Assembly (NCBI GenBank): GCA_015179125.1
Contig: WHVA01000357.1
Location: 1-64,000, forward strand
DNA: 64,000 nucleotides
Reading direction: 5' to 3'
Source of the DNA: Gautieria morchelliformis
Lineage: Eukaryota > Basidiomycota > Agaricomycetes > Gomphales > Gomphaceae
Position 1 is the first letter of the stretch. Every line of letters begins with the position of its first letter. The translations under genes and the position numbers were made by a program. This document shows positions 34,550-44,394 of this stretch, piece after piece. The notes beneath the pieces were generated by a model. It saw only the letters and a list, made by a program, of their open reading frames with translations, searched no databases and was not told where the DNA came from.

Positions 34550-37098
34550 GATGTGTGCCCCTGCTGCCTGTACATAACCGGTTTGCCTGTCTTGAAGTAG
34601 AGAATGAAAAGCCCCGACTCCCCTCACTTCATACAGACCCACCGGATAAAGTCACACAAAAGCCAAATCCGACACCCCGTCTATCCCGCATCCGCCCTTG
34701 GGAGAGACGCCTTCCGAAGCGCTATGTCGTTGCTGCCACCCCTGGCCCCAAGTCACTAGTCATTAAGGTAGAGATCCAGACGACAGATACGGCGGAAGTC
34801 AAATCCGGACCCGCCCTTGTCGATTGCGGGGCCACTGGTCAGTTTATGGACCGGGACTATGTGGAACGGAACCGACTGACGATGCGGAAGTTGCAACGTG
34901 CAATCCCGGTGTTCAATGTGGATGGAAGCCCCAATGAGGCAGGGTCCATCACGGAGATAGTGGACACAATTCTCCGCTACGATGGACACTCGGAACGCAC
35001 TTCCTTCGCTGTCACCAGCCTGGGGAAGCAAGACATCATCCTTGGGTTTACCTGGCTGCAAGAGCACAACCCGGAGATCAATTGGCAGACTCGGAAGGTA
35101 CTGATGAGTCGATGTCCAGCCAAGTGTCACATGTGCCGGTCGGAAGTGCGGAAGGAGCACCAGGAGCAGCGGAAGACCGAACGGCTCCTACAGACATGTC
35201 GTTCCGGCCCCCATCCACTGCTTGCAGAAGAAGACTCGGAAGGGGAATTTGACCCGGATCCCCCTTCCAATTCCGATTCCGACGTCATCCGACTCAGCCT
35301 GGAAGACGCTCTGACGGAAGGGGAGCGCTTGCTGTACGTAAACCTTCCGCCGGAGGCGGAACACATCCGCGCCACCGGAAATATTTCGCAACGCCTTGCT
35401 GAAGCCTCTAAGAGGTATGATAGAGTGGAGGCGGAAATTCCGGAGTACCTGCGGGAGTTTGAGGACGTCTTCTCCAAGGAGTCGTTTGATGCCCTGCCTC
35501 CGCGGAAACTGTGGGACCATGCCATCGAGTTGGAGCCTGGGTCGAAGCCCACCAACTGCAAGGTCTACCCGCTGTCACCCAAGGAGCAGGTAGAGCTCGA
35601 TGCATTCCTTGCGGAAAATCTCCGTACAGGGAGGATCCGCCCCTCCAAGTCACCCATGGCATCTCCGGTGTTCTTCATCAAGAAGAAGGACGGCTCGCTC
35701 AGACTTGTGCAGGATTACCGGGCCTTGAATGCAATCACGATCAAGAACCGGTACCCCATTCCGCTCATTTCCGAATTGACCACACAACTCCGCGGGGCGA
35801 AGTACTTCACCAAGCTGGATGTCCGCTGGGGCTTCAATAATGTCCGGATCCGGGAGGGAGATGAGTGGAAGGCCGCATTCCGCACCAACCGAGGACTCTT
35901 TGAGCCACAGGTCATGTTCTTTGGCCTCACCAACAGTCCCGCCACATTCCAGACGATGATGAATGACATTTTCCGTGACATGATAGCAGAAGGGGTTGTC
36001 TGCGTCTACCTCGATGACATCCTCATTTTCACGAAAACAATGTCCGAACATCGGGAAGTCGTGTGGAGAGTGCTGGAACGGCTCCGGGAGTACAACCTGT
36101 GTCTCAAGCCGGAAAAGTGCGAATTTGAGCGGACGCGGATAGAGTATCTTGGGGTGATTGTGTCGGAAGGGAAGGTGGAGATGGACCCAGTCAAAGTTTC
36201 CGGTGTATCGGATTGGCCCGTGCCACGAAACAAGAAGGAGGTCCAGTCCTTCATTGGGTTTGTCAATTTCTACCGGCGGTTCATCAAGGACTTCTCCTGC
36301 CACGCCCGTGCCCTCTTCGACCTCACCAAGAAGGAGGTTGGATGGCGGTGGGGAGAGCCGGAACAGACTTCCTTCGACAAACTCAAGGAGCTGATCACTT
36401 CCGCTCCGGTCCTGATCTTTCCCGACGACTCTCGCCCTTATCGAGTCGAGGCGGATTCTTCCGACGCAGCTACCGGAGCGGTCTTGTCACAGCAGTCATC
36501 GGAAGATGGTGGGGGGTGGCATCCGATTGCCTTCTTCTCTAAGAGCCTTAGTCCGGTCGAGCGGAACTATGAGATCCATGACAAGGAGATGCTGGCAATC
36601 ATCCGAGCACTGGAGGAGTGGCGACACTTCCTCGAGGGTGCTCTATGCCCTTTTGAGATCTGGACAGACCACAAGAACCTCGAGTATTTCCGCACGTCTA
36701 AGAAGCTGAACCGACGACAAGCACGGTGGTCCCTACACCTGTCCCGGTTTGACTTCATGCTCCACCACCGCCCCGGCCGCACCATGGGCAAGCCCGATGC
36801 CCTATCCCGCCGCGCGGATCACGGAAGCGGAAGTGGAGACAACGCGGATATGACACTGCTCCGCCCAAGTCTCTTTGCAATCCGTGCCCTAGAAGGAGTA
36901 ACTGCAGTTGGGGCGGAGGCGGAAATGCTCCGGGATATCCGGAGGCAGTACCGGAATGGGGAGAAGGAGGAGTCGGTGGTGAAGGCAGTGGAGGAACTCC
37001 GGAAAGGGCACTCACGGTCTGTACGGGCAGCGGAATGGTCGGAGCGTGATGGACTGCTCCACTTCAGAGGCAAGGTCTATGTTCCGGGTGGGGCGGAC
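34546..37098 (+). CDS. pol: Gypsy B1 Pol, protease-RT-RNase H part
   Basis: Open from the gag overlap. Protease: GPALVDCGATGQFMDRDY at about 34810-34860; DCGA replaces the usual D[ST]GA but the catalytic Asp is present. [39 protein letters not shown] and the catalytic [10 protein letters not shown] near 36000-36030. RNase H: YRVEADSSDAATGAVLSQ near 36440 and EIWTDHKNLEYF near 36660. The frame is cut after GKVYVPGGAD by copia C; it resumes with LRRRIVSQHHDTRV at 42343. No stop or shift is visible in this half. Confidence 0.93.
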
Positions 37099-37586
37099 TG
37101 TTGGGTGCATTTATGCTCCTGCACCAAAATCAAGCATAATATATTCAATTTATTGTGTGGTGTTTCAATATTTTCTCATACTGTTCTTGTACCATGCATC
37201 CATTTCTCTGCTTATTTTCGAAATTTTCTAGTCACTCTCTATCTCTCCATTTCATTCTGTTATTTCTACTTTCACAGGCGGCTGCACCCAGCGGAGTTTG
37301 AAATGACTTCGACGCGCGAGCCCTTGGGCGCTAAAGGGCCGGGTGCAAGTATATGCCTTCTGAGACAGGATTGTACTCCTCTCTCAGTGACAATAAATTC
37401 ACTGAGAGAGGCGAGTAGTATTCTTCATATTTACATAGCATGTTGACTGAAAATCATGTAGTATATTTGATTCTAGGTATTGTATTAATACATCAGTGAC
37501 AATAAATTCACTGAGAGAGTATATTTGATTCTAGCTTTCTAAGAACTCTACCGAACCTTCCCTGCCATAGCCCCTAGTTGCTAACA
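37099..37586 (+). repeat. 5' LTR of copia C
   Basis: TGTTGGGTGCATTTATG...CTAGTTGCTAACA. Contains a 13-bp perfect hairpin at 37378-37411 whose loop holds AATAAA, and a second, 7-bp version at 37493-37514. Confidence 0.95.
37378..37411 (+). terminator. Hairpin with AATAAA in its loop (copia C LTR)
   Basis: Arms CCTCTCTCAGTGA and TCACTGAGAGAGG are perfectly complementary (13 bp) around the 8-base loop CAATAAAT. A shorter copy (TCAGTGA / TCACTGA, same loop) follows at 37493-37514. Both recur in the 3' LTR at 42134-42167 and 42249-42270. It looks like a structured polyadenylation signal. Confidence 0.6.
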
Positions 37587-37600
37587 AGGGTTATGGGCCC
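37587..37600 (+). promoter_or_regulatory. Copia C PBS, half-tRNA-iMet type
   Basis: AGGGTTATGGGCCC directly after the 5' LTR. It is complementary to the anticodon arm of eukaryotic initiator tRNA-Met (GGGCUCAUAACCC) with one G:U-compatible position. Drosophila copia is known to use such a half-molecule as primer. Confidence 0.65.
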
Positions 37601-38741
37601 CGCAGACACTTCGCAGAAGCTTTTGGGTGTGGAGAAGCTTGCAACAGATGGAAGTAATTGGCCTCTGTGGCGAGCTACTCTCACAAGTTATTTTGAGTCC
37701 AAAAATCTACTCAGGCATATAGAAGGGAGAGCCATTCGACCTCCTGATCCTCCAGTCATGCCCCCAGGCCATATTCTCACAGAAGCTGAGGAAACTCAGA
37801 TTGAGAAGGCTGAGGAGAAGCTGGAGAAGTATCTTGCCAGAGAAGGACAGGCCAAAACCCAAATAATCGTCTCAGTGTCAGAGTCACTAGCTCTGATGCT
37901 ACAGAAGAGACATACAGCAAAAGAAGTCTGGGATGCATTGGTCAATGAGATGACCAAAAAGCCCAAGATGGTCCTCACCAACCTACAGAGACAGCTTCGC
38001 AGTATGAGGTGTCCTGAGGATGGAGACTTGAGAGATCACTTGGACAAGGCCCAAGACCTCTATGCTCGTCTCAATGAGATGGGAGCCAGAATTTCTGAAG
38101 GAGAGTTCACCGACATTATCCTTGCATCACTTCCACCCTCCTATGAGGCAGTTATGAATGCCCTTACCACGTCGCTCGAAGAATGTGGAATGCCCTTAGT
38201 GCCTGATGATATTATCAGAGTACTAAAGGCTCAATATGACAGGAGAAAGACTCTCAATATTTCACAAGAAGAGCAGGCATTTATTGGTTCATCTACGAAA
38301 GGGCAGAAGGGCCGGAAAGACCCGAAGGTGTCTACATGCACTAATTGCCACAAGCCTGGACATGCTATAGAGAGTTGCTGGGCTAAAGGAGGTGGTAAAG
38401 AAGGCCAGGGGCCACGTCAGAAGAAGAAAGCGAAAGCCAAAAAGAAGAAGGGCAAAGCCAAGGCGAATGTTACCGAAGAAGTGTCCTCTGAGGAGGATGA
38501 GAGTGGCAGTCCAGCCGCTTTCGCCAACTTCGACTGCTCTAATTTGAGTAGTTTATCTTTGGACACTGTTGTTATCCTCGACACTGGAACGACCGCACAT
38601 ATGACCCCTCACAAGAATTTATTGAGGATTACAGTCCATTCTCACAGCCGCGCACAATTCGTGCAGCCAACAAAGGCACTTTTGATGCCTTCGGTTCAGG
38701 CTCACTCGTGCTATCTAACAAGGTTGGAGATAAGACTGTGA
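37593..38741 (+). CDS. gag: Copia C Gag and start of protease
   Basis: First ATG at 37593 lies within the PBS (MGPADTSQKLLGVEKLATDG). UBN2-type capsid region follows (NWPLWRATLTSYFESKNLL; RQLRSMRCPEDGDLRDHLDK). Zinc knuckle CTNCHKPGHAIESC near 38337-38378, a Lys-rich basic stretch, then the protease motif VILDTGTTAHMTP with catalytic Asp at 38580-38582. Shortly after, near 38605-38615, coding shifts to another frame, consistent with one lost base, so this frame ends prematurely at 38741. Confidence 0.85.
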   Translation: MGPADTSQKLLGVEKLATDGSNWPLWRATLTSYFESKNLLRHIEGRAIRPPDPPVMPPGHILTEAEETQIEKAEEKLEKYLAREGQAKTQIIVSVSESLALMLQKRHTAKEVWDALVNEMTKKPKMVLTNLQRQLRSMRCPEDGDLRDHLDKAQDLYARLNEMGARISEGEFTDIILASLPPSYEAVMNALTTSLEECGMPLVPDDIIRVLKAQYDRRKTLNISQEEQAFIGSSTKGQKGRKDPKVSTCTNCHKPGHAIESCWAKGGGKEGQGPRQKKKAKAKKKKGKAKANVTEEVSSEEDESGSPAAFANFDCSNLSSLSLDTVVILDTGTTAHMTPHKNLLRITVHSHSRAQFVQPTKALLMPSVQAHSCYLTRLEIRL

Positions 38742-39931
38742 ACATTACATTGAAGGATACGTTCTATGCGCCCAAAATGGCTGTTACCCTGATCTCGATC
38801 GGCCGGTGCGATGATGCAGGCTATAACACACAAATAGCTGATCAGAAATGCACAATATCCAATCGTAAAGGCAGGATATTGATGCAAGCACCGAAGCTGA
38901 ATGGCTTATATCGATTTGATTTACAACACACAAGTGCCGAAGCGCATGTATGCGCATCAGCCATGGAAATACATCAAAAAATGGGGCACATTTCACAAAA
39001 GTCCCTACAGCATTTGCTCAACCGTGGCATGATATTAGGCATTGAATTGAGCTCAAAAGGTGACAAGGTTGTTTGCGATGCGTGCATTCAGGCGAAGATT
39101 GCACGTAAATCACTTCCTCAGGAACCCAGAAGCCGATCATCAAAATTCGGTGACAGAATTTATTCTGATGTCTGGGGACCAGCGAGACACTCCACAATTG
39201 ACAAGAAATCCTATTATGTGTCTTTCATTGACGACTACTCAAGAGAATCGGTTATCTATTTGATGGCAAACAAATCGGAAGCATTTTCAAAATACAAACT
39301 CTACGAGGCCTTGATGCTTCGACAGAGGAATATGCACATCAAAGCACTTGTTTCCGACAGAGGGGGCGAATACACAAGCTCAGAATTTGAACAGCATTTA
39401 GCCAAGCAAGGCACGAAGCATCGGTTAACCGTGCACGACACCCCAGAGTCAAATGGTGTTGCTGAACGTTTAAACCGAACTCTAGTTGAAAGAGCTCGTG
39501 CCATGCTATTGGAATCAAGTCTTCCTAAGACTCTATGGGGGCATGCAATTTTGCATGCCAACTATCTTAGGAATCGGACACACACAAGAGCTTTGCCAGA
39601 CAAAACCCCTTTTGAAATGATCCATCACGAGAAACCGAACCTGAAAGACATACACGTGTGGGGAATTGAAGTCTACGTTAAAGTCAAAGAGGGAAACAAA
39701 CTAGCAGCCCGTGCCAAAAGAGCTCGGTGGATAGGAATCTCTGGACAGAGCCATGGTCACTGCATCTACTGGCCTGACTCTCAGAAGGTTTCTGTCGAGC
39801 GGAATGTTATATTTGACTCAGAGATGAAGGGGGCAAAGCTCCAATCATTTCTATTGAAGAGTCACAGCTACCTACGTCCAGAAAAATGGTACAGGCCATC
39901 TCGGCGCCAGCACCTATGCCTAGTCGCTTAG
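38616..39931 (+). pseudogene. pol: Copia C pol, protease end and integrase
   Basis: In the second frame: protease end (IRAANKGTFDAFGSGSLVLS), GAG-pre-integrase HQKMGHIS...CDACIQAK at about 38960-39095, integrase core with IYSDVWGPA, LVSDRGGEYTSSEF and ESNGVAERLNRTLVE, i.e. D, D and E positions present. A second one-base loss near 39838 moves coding to a third frame. Integrase itself appears complete. With both shifts the copy cannot make a full polyprotein, unless they are assembly errors. Confidence 0.82.
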
Positions 39932-41841
39932 TCAGCGAGGAGGCAAAGATCGAGGAAATTGATGATGATGAACCAGAGGAACGTCTGAAAGAGCTGCAAC
40001 CCAGTCAGACTGTTGATGTCAGACCTAAAGAAGCTGCTCCAATAAGGAGAAGTGAAAGGATCCGTCAGCAACAGGTGCAGCCGGCTCCAAGTGGTCCCGT
40101 AACAAGATCTCAAACCAAGAGACATGCTGGTGCAGATATCACTACACTAGCTTACGAGGACATTGAGGACCATCAAGACAAATTATTCGAACAAGATTTA
40201 TCCTCTGTCACTGACGGCATCAGTGATTATAACCTTGCCATCAGTACACTTTCGACCTCCGATCAAAACAAAGATAATGTGCTGCCGGATTTAAATCAGA
40301 CCGAGCCTAGCAATGCAGATGAAGCCTTAAATCATCCTATGTGGAAAGCATCGATGGATAAAGAGTATAAGGTGCTACTCGACAAAGGTGTATGGGAAGT
40401 GGTTAAACCACCTCCTGGGGCAAATATTGTCCGAAATAGATGGGTATTCCTCTGGAAACGCAATCCAGAAGGTGAACCCATTACACCCAGATCGAGGATG
40501 GTCGCCCAAGGCTTTACACAAAGTTTTGGAGTCGACTACAATGAAACCTATGCACCTGTTGCTCGGATGACTTCCTTACGGATTATATGTGCCATTGCTG
40601 CCAGGAACAACTGGCCTATTCACCAAATGGATGTGGACAGTGCGTATTTGAATGCTACACTACCAGAACCTATTTACATGAGACAGCCGTATGGATATGA
40701 GACCGGAGACAAAGATGATGTCCTCCTGCTGAAGAAAGCACTTTACGGCCTCAAACAATCTGGAAGGGAATGGTACAAACGTCTGAGTGGTGAATTTCTC
40801 AAGTTAGGATTCACTAAATCAGCTTCGGATGGAGCTGTATTTTGCAGACGTGGACCGAGAGGGCATGCGATTATTGCGACGGCAGTAGACGACCTCACTA
40901 TCACAGCTGAGAGTCAACCAATCCTCGATGGGGTAAAGCATGATCTTGCCCAGATCTTCAGTATGAAAGATCTAGGCGAGATTCATTGGCTTTTGAACCT
41001 CAAAATCGAAAGAGATTGGAATAACAAATCGATTGCAATATCACAAGCTGCATACATCCAAAAAATCATCAAAAAATTCAATCTGGATGATGCCAAAACA
41101 TTTTCCACGCCTCTCGACCCAGCCGTTAAATTATCCAGAGACCAATGCCCTTCTACAGATGAAGACAAACAGAAGATGTCAAGAATTCCATACAGACAAG
41201 CGATAGGATCATTGATGTGGGCAGCAGTAGCCACTCGACCGGACATTGCGTTCGCAGTGTCATTACTTTCTCAATTCCTCGAAAACCCAGGTCCAACACA
41301 TTGGCATGCAGTCAAACGTGTCTTTAAATATCTAAAAGGCACGATGGACTACAAATTGACACTTGGGAAAAATCGAGACGGCCTCATTGGGTATTCAGAT
41401 GCGGATTGGGCTTCTCAAGAGCACAGGCACTCATACTCGGCTTATATTTTTCAGATTGATGGAGGGACAGTATCATGGAGTTGTCAAAAACAATCCATAG
41501 TAGCCCTATCATCAACTGAAGCCGAATTCGTTGCTCTGACTCATGCGAGCAAAGAAGCCTTATGGATGCGCCACTTTATTTCTGAAGTATTCCAACCGCT
41601 GAATTGTCCCATCAAACTTTATTCAGACAATCAATCAGCCATTGCCATCGTCTATGGCACTCAACAACACACGAGGACCAAGCATTTCGACATTAGATTA
41701 TATTTCATCCGAGATATAGTCGAAGATGAAGAAATTAAGCTTGTGTACCTACCAACGGAACACATGCTAGCCGATCTTCTCACTAAAGGACTTCCTAGTC
41801 CTAGAGTGAGAATCCTCAATGAGAAAATCGGAATATATTAA
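39840..41841 (+). pseudogene. pol: Copia C pol, reverse transcriptase and RNase H
   Basis: Third frame, open to the stop at 41839-41841. An acidic linker is followed by RT: PMWKASMDKEYKVLLDKGVW, QGFTQSFGVDYNETYAPVAR, QMDVDSAYLNATLPEP and the catalytic box ATAVDDLTIT. RNase H: IGYSDADWASQEHRHSYSA, STEAEFVALTHASKEALWM, YSDNQSAIAIVYGTQQHTRT and LLTKGLPSPRV. No stop in this part. The usual YVDD box reads AVDD, keeping both Asp residues. Confidence 0.88.
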
Positions 41842-41854
41842 GCTTGAGGGGGCG

Positions 41855-42342
41855 TGTTGGGTGCATTTATGCTCCTGCACCAAAATCAAGCATAATATAT
41901 TCAATTTATTGTGTGGTGTTTCAATATTTTCTCATACTGTTCTTGTACCATGCATCCATTTCTCTGCTTATTTTCGAAATTTTCTAGTCACTCTCTATCT
42001 CTCCATTTCATTCTGTTATTTCTACTTTCACAGGCGGCTGCACCCAGCGGAGTTTGAAATGACTTCGACGCGCGAGCCCTTGGGCGCTAAAGGGCCGGGT
42101 GCAAGTATATGCCTTCTGAGACAGGATTGTACTCCTCTCTCAGTGACAATAAATTCACTGAGAGAGGCGAGTAGTATTCTTCATATTTACATAGCATGTT
42201 GACTGAAAATCATGTAGTATATTTGATTCTAGGTATTGTATTAATACATCAGTGACAATAAATTCACTGAGAGAGTATATTTGATTCTAGCTTTCTAAGA
42301 AGTCTACCGAACCTTCCCTGCCATAGCCCCTAGTTGCTAACA
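41855..42342 (+). repeat. 3' LTR of copia C
   Basis: Identical to 37099-37586 except for one base (42302). Preceded by the polypurine tract at about 41844-41854. Confidence 0.95.
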
Positions 42343-43925
42343 CGGACCTCCGCCGTCGCATCGTGTCCCAGCACCATGACACACGGGTCGCTGGGCATGC
42401 TGGCAGGTGGAAGACGCTGGAGTTAGTGGCTCGGAATTACTGGTGGCCTCAGATGTCCCGCTACATTGGACAGTACGTGAAGACGTGTGACCTTTGTCTC
42501 CGAACCAAAGCGCAACGACGTCCGCCCGTCGGAGAACTTGTTCCACTCCCGATTCCCGAATCCCGCTGGGACACCATCAGTGTCGACTTCATCGTTGAAC
42601 TCCCAGAGTCTCATGGCTACGACGCGATCATGAACGTCGTGGATTCGGTGAGCAAGGTGTCCCACTTCATTCCGACGCACACGACGATCACAGCCCTCGG
42701 AGCGGCCCGCCTGTTCCTTGCACATGTCTGGAAGTTGCATGGGCTCCCGAAGCAAGTTGTTTCCGACCGAGGTCCGCAGTTTGTCGCGGAACTGACTCGG
42801 GAGCTCTACCGCCTGCTCGGCATAAAGCTGGCTACCACCACAGCGTACCATCCGCAGGGCGACGGACAGACGGAACGGGTCAATCAGGAGTTAGAGCAAT
42901 ATCTCCGCCTCTTTGTCAATGAGAGGCAGGATGACTGGGATGAGTTACTTCCGCTGGCGGAATTCCAATACAACAACCATGTCCATTCCGCCACACAACA
43001 GACTCCCTTCATGCTTGACTCCGGACGACACCCGCGGATGGGCTTCGAACCACGCCAGGCTGAGTCCCGACTCGAGACGGTCAACGAGTTCCGAGACCGC
43101 ATGGACTCCACCCTTTCGGAAGCCAAGTCGGCCCTTGCGAAGGCCAAGGATGACAGGGCAAGGTACTACAACCGACGCCGGGTTCCTGCCCCAGAGTACC
43201 AAGTTGGAGACAAGGTGTACCTAGATGCAAGTGACATCCGCACCACACGCCCTTCGCAGAAGCTTGCCCACCGCTACCTTGGGCCCTTCACAGTGACGCG
43301 GAGGGTTGGACGGAATGCATACCGCCTCCGACTTCCGATGTCCATGTCCCGCCTCCACCCCGTCTTCAACGTGGTGAAGTTACTCCCTATGCTTGAGGAC
43401 CCAATTCCACATCGGAAGGCTCATCCGCCACCTCCGCCAGAAATTGTAGATGGGGAAGAGCACTACGTGGTGGAACGGATCCTGGACAGCCGGTTTGTGC
43501 GAGGACGACTCCAATTCCTCGTGAAATGGGAAGGGTATGGGTACGAGGAGAATTCTTGGGTCCCGGAGCAAGATGTTTCCGCTCCTGACAAACTCCGGGA
43601 ATTCTATAGGACACATCCAGGTGCCCCTCGCCGAATCCGCTCGCTGGCATTTCAATCCCTTGTGTCCCGTGCTTCGAGGACGCAGCACGCTAGAGGGGGG
43701 GTGATGTCAGGGGACACCCTGTTTTCCATTTCCAGTTCCGACACCACACCCAGTTCCGACTCCATTTCCGACGCCGCTTCCGGTTCCGATCCCATCTCCG
43801 CCTCCGCTTTCGGGAACGATTCCGCTTCTGGGAGAACTTCCACCAGTTCCGTTCGCCTTGCCAGTTCCACTCCAATTTCCGACTTCCGCCCCGGAACAGT
43901 GTCGGAAATCAAGCGACTCGCATAA
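42343..43925 (+). CDS. pol: Gypsy B1 Pol, integrase and chromodomain part
   Basis: Continues pol after copia C. HHCC zinc region HHDTRVAGHAGRW...CDLCLRTKAQRR, integrase core with SVDFIVELP, VSDRGPQFVAELTRELYR and HPQGDGQTERVNQELEQ (D,D35E type), the GPY/F-like segment HRYLGPFTVTRRVGRNAYRL, and a chromodomain EHYVVERILDSRFVRGRLQF...VKWEGYGYEENSWVPEQ near 43455-43590. There is no stop before the polypurine tract CTAGAGGGGGGGTGA; the frame continues 73 residues into the 3' LTR as a Ser/Thr/Asp-rich tail ending VSEIKRLA. The chromodomain should bind modified histones and bias integration to silent chromatin. Confidence 0.93.
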
Positions 43926-44184
43926 TAGGTAGCATCAAGGGTCGATCAAGGGTCAGGGGGATGCAGGGTTGATGGCGGGTGCCAAGTGTTGTCCCTGGCT
44001 GCGCAGCGTAGTATAATACGGGCTCGCTGACATTGGGGGTCCTTAGACTTTTCTCTTTGGATTTCCCCTTGTCAGGTGAGAACCCCTTCTCTTGTATGCT
44101 CTGTTCATTTATACATACTTTGGATTTCCCCTTGTCAGTTGTGTGGTAGTGTGATCTCCACAACTAGCCAGGGTTGCCCTTACA
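43705..44184 (+). repeat. 3' LTR of gypsy B1
   Basis: Appears identical to the 5' LTR over all 480 bp. Its first 220 bp double as the C-terminal coding tail of pol. Confidence 0.95.
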
Positions 44185-44189
44185 GGGAG

Positions 44190-44394
44190 GAGGTATGTGG
44201 TGGTGAGCGCTGTGGTGGACATTGGAGCAAGGAATGTTTATGAGAGTAGGGAGCAGCGGGGCCCTATAAGAGTTATATAAACTATATGATGGACTCAGTA
44301 TATGCTCGATGCAAGATACTAGTATTATTACCTATATGATGGACTGTACAGAAGTGTATAAGTAAGTAAGAATAAATGTGAGAATGAGAATGAG
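44190..44394 (-). pseudogene. Copia G gag N-terminus and 5' LTR remnant
   Basis: ATG at 44222 (minus) begins MSTTALTTTYLLPS, which continues across the B1 target site into PSSMPKLMSTGLNWTVFA at 32715 downward. 44265-44394 matches 27977-28106 of the 3' LTR, after which similarity ends at sequence of the third DUF6533-flank copy. The missing part includes the LTR promoter side. Confidence 0.75.

Larger units (their letters stand above)
37099..42342 (+). mobile_element. Ty1/copia element C, nested in gypsy B1 pol
   Basis: 488-bp LTRs at 37099-37586 and 41855-42342 that differ at one base (C at 37546, G at 42302), flanked by the perfect duplication CGGAC (37094-37098 and 42343-42347). Internal region encodes gag, protease, integrase, RT and RNase H in copia order. 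Polypurine tract TTGAGGGGGCG before the 3' LTR. The youngest insertion of the nest. Confidence 0.96.
32716..44184 (+). mobile_element. Chromodomain Ty3/gypsy element B1, near-intact, with nested copia C
   Basis: 480-bp LTRs at 32716-33195 and 43705-44184 that look identical base for base, flanked by the perfect duplication GGGAG (32711-32715 and 44185-44189). Gag and pol frames are open apart from a copia insertion at 37099-42342. Identical LTRs indicate a very recent insertion. Without the nested copia the element would be about 6.2 kb. The family belongs to chromoviruses by its chromodomain, and its LTR/PBS pair points to the Tf1/sushi type. Confidence 0.95.
27977..44394 (-). mobile_element. 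Ty1/copia element G, split by gypsy B1
   Basis: Minus-strand copia element. Its 3' LTR is 27977-28340, coding region 28348-32715, and the first gag codons plus a remnant of the 5' LTR lie at 44190-44394 beyond the gypsy B1 insertion. Joining across B1 with one GGGAG copy gives continuous gag coding, which proves the nesting. The 5' LTR keeps only about 130 bp and has lost its promoter side. Stops, frameshifts and a mutated protease show the element is dead. Confidence 0.85.

Noticed and set aside
44265-44280. A tRNA-iMet-like PBS after the copia G 5' LTR
   Set aside because: The sequence TTATAGGGCCC resembles the site in copia C but has extra mismatches and the LTR end is not certain, so no claim is made.
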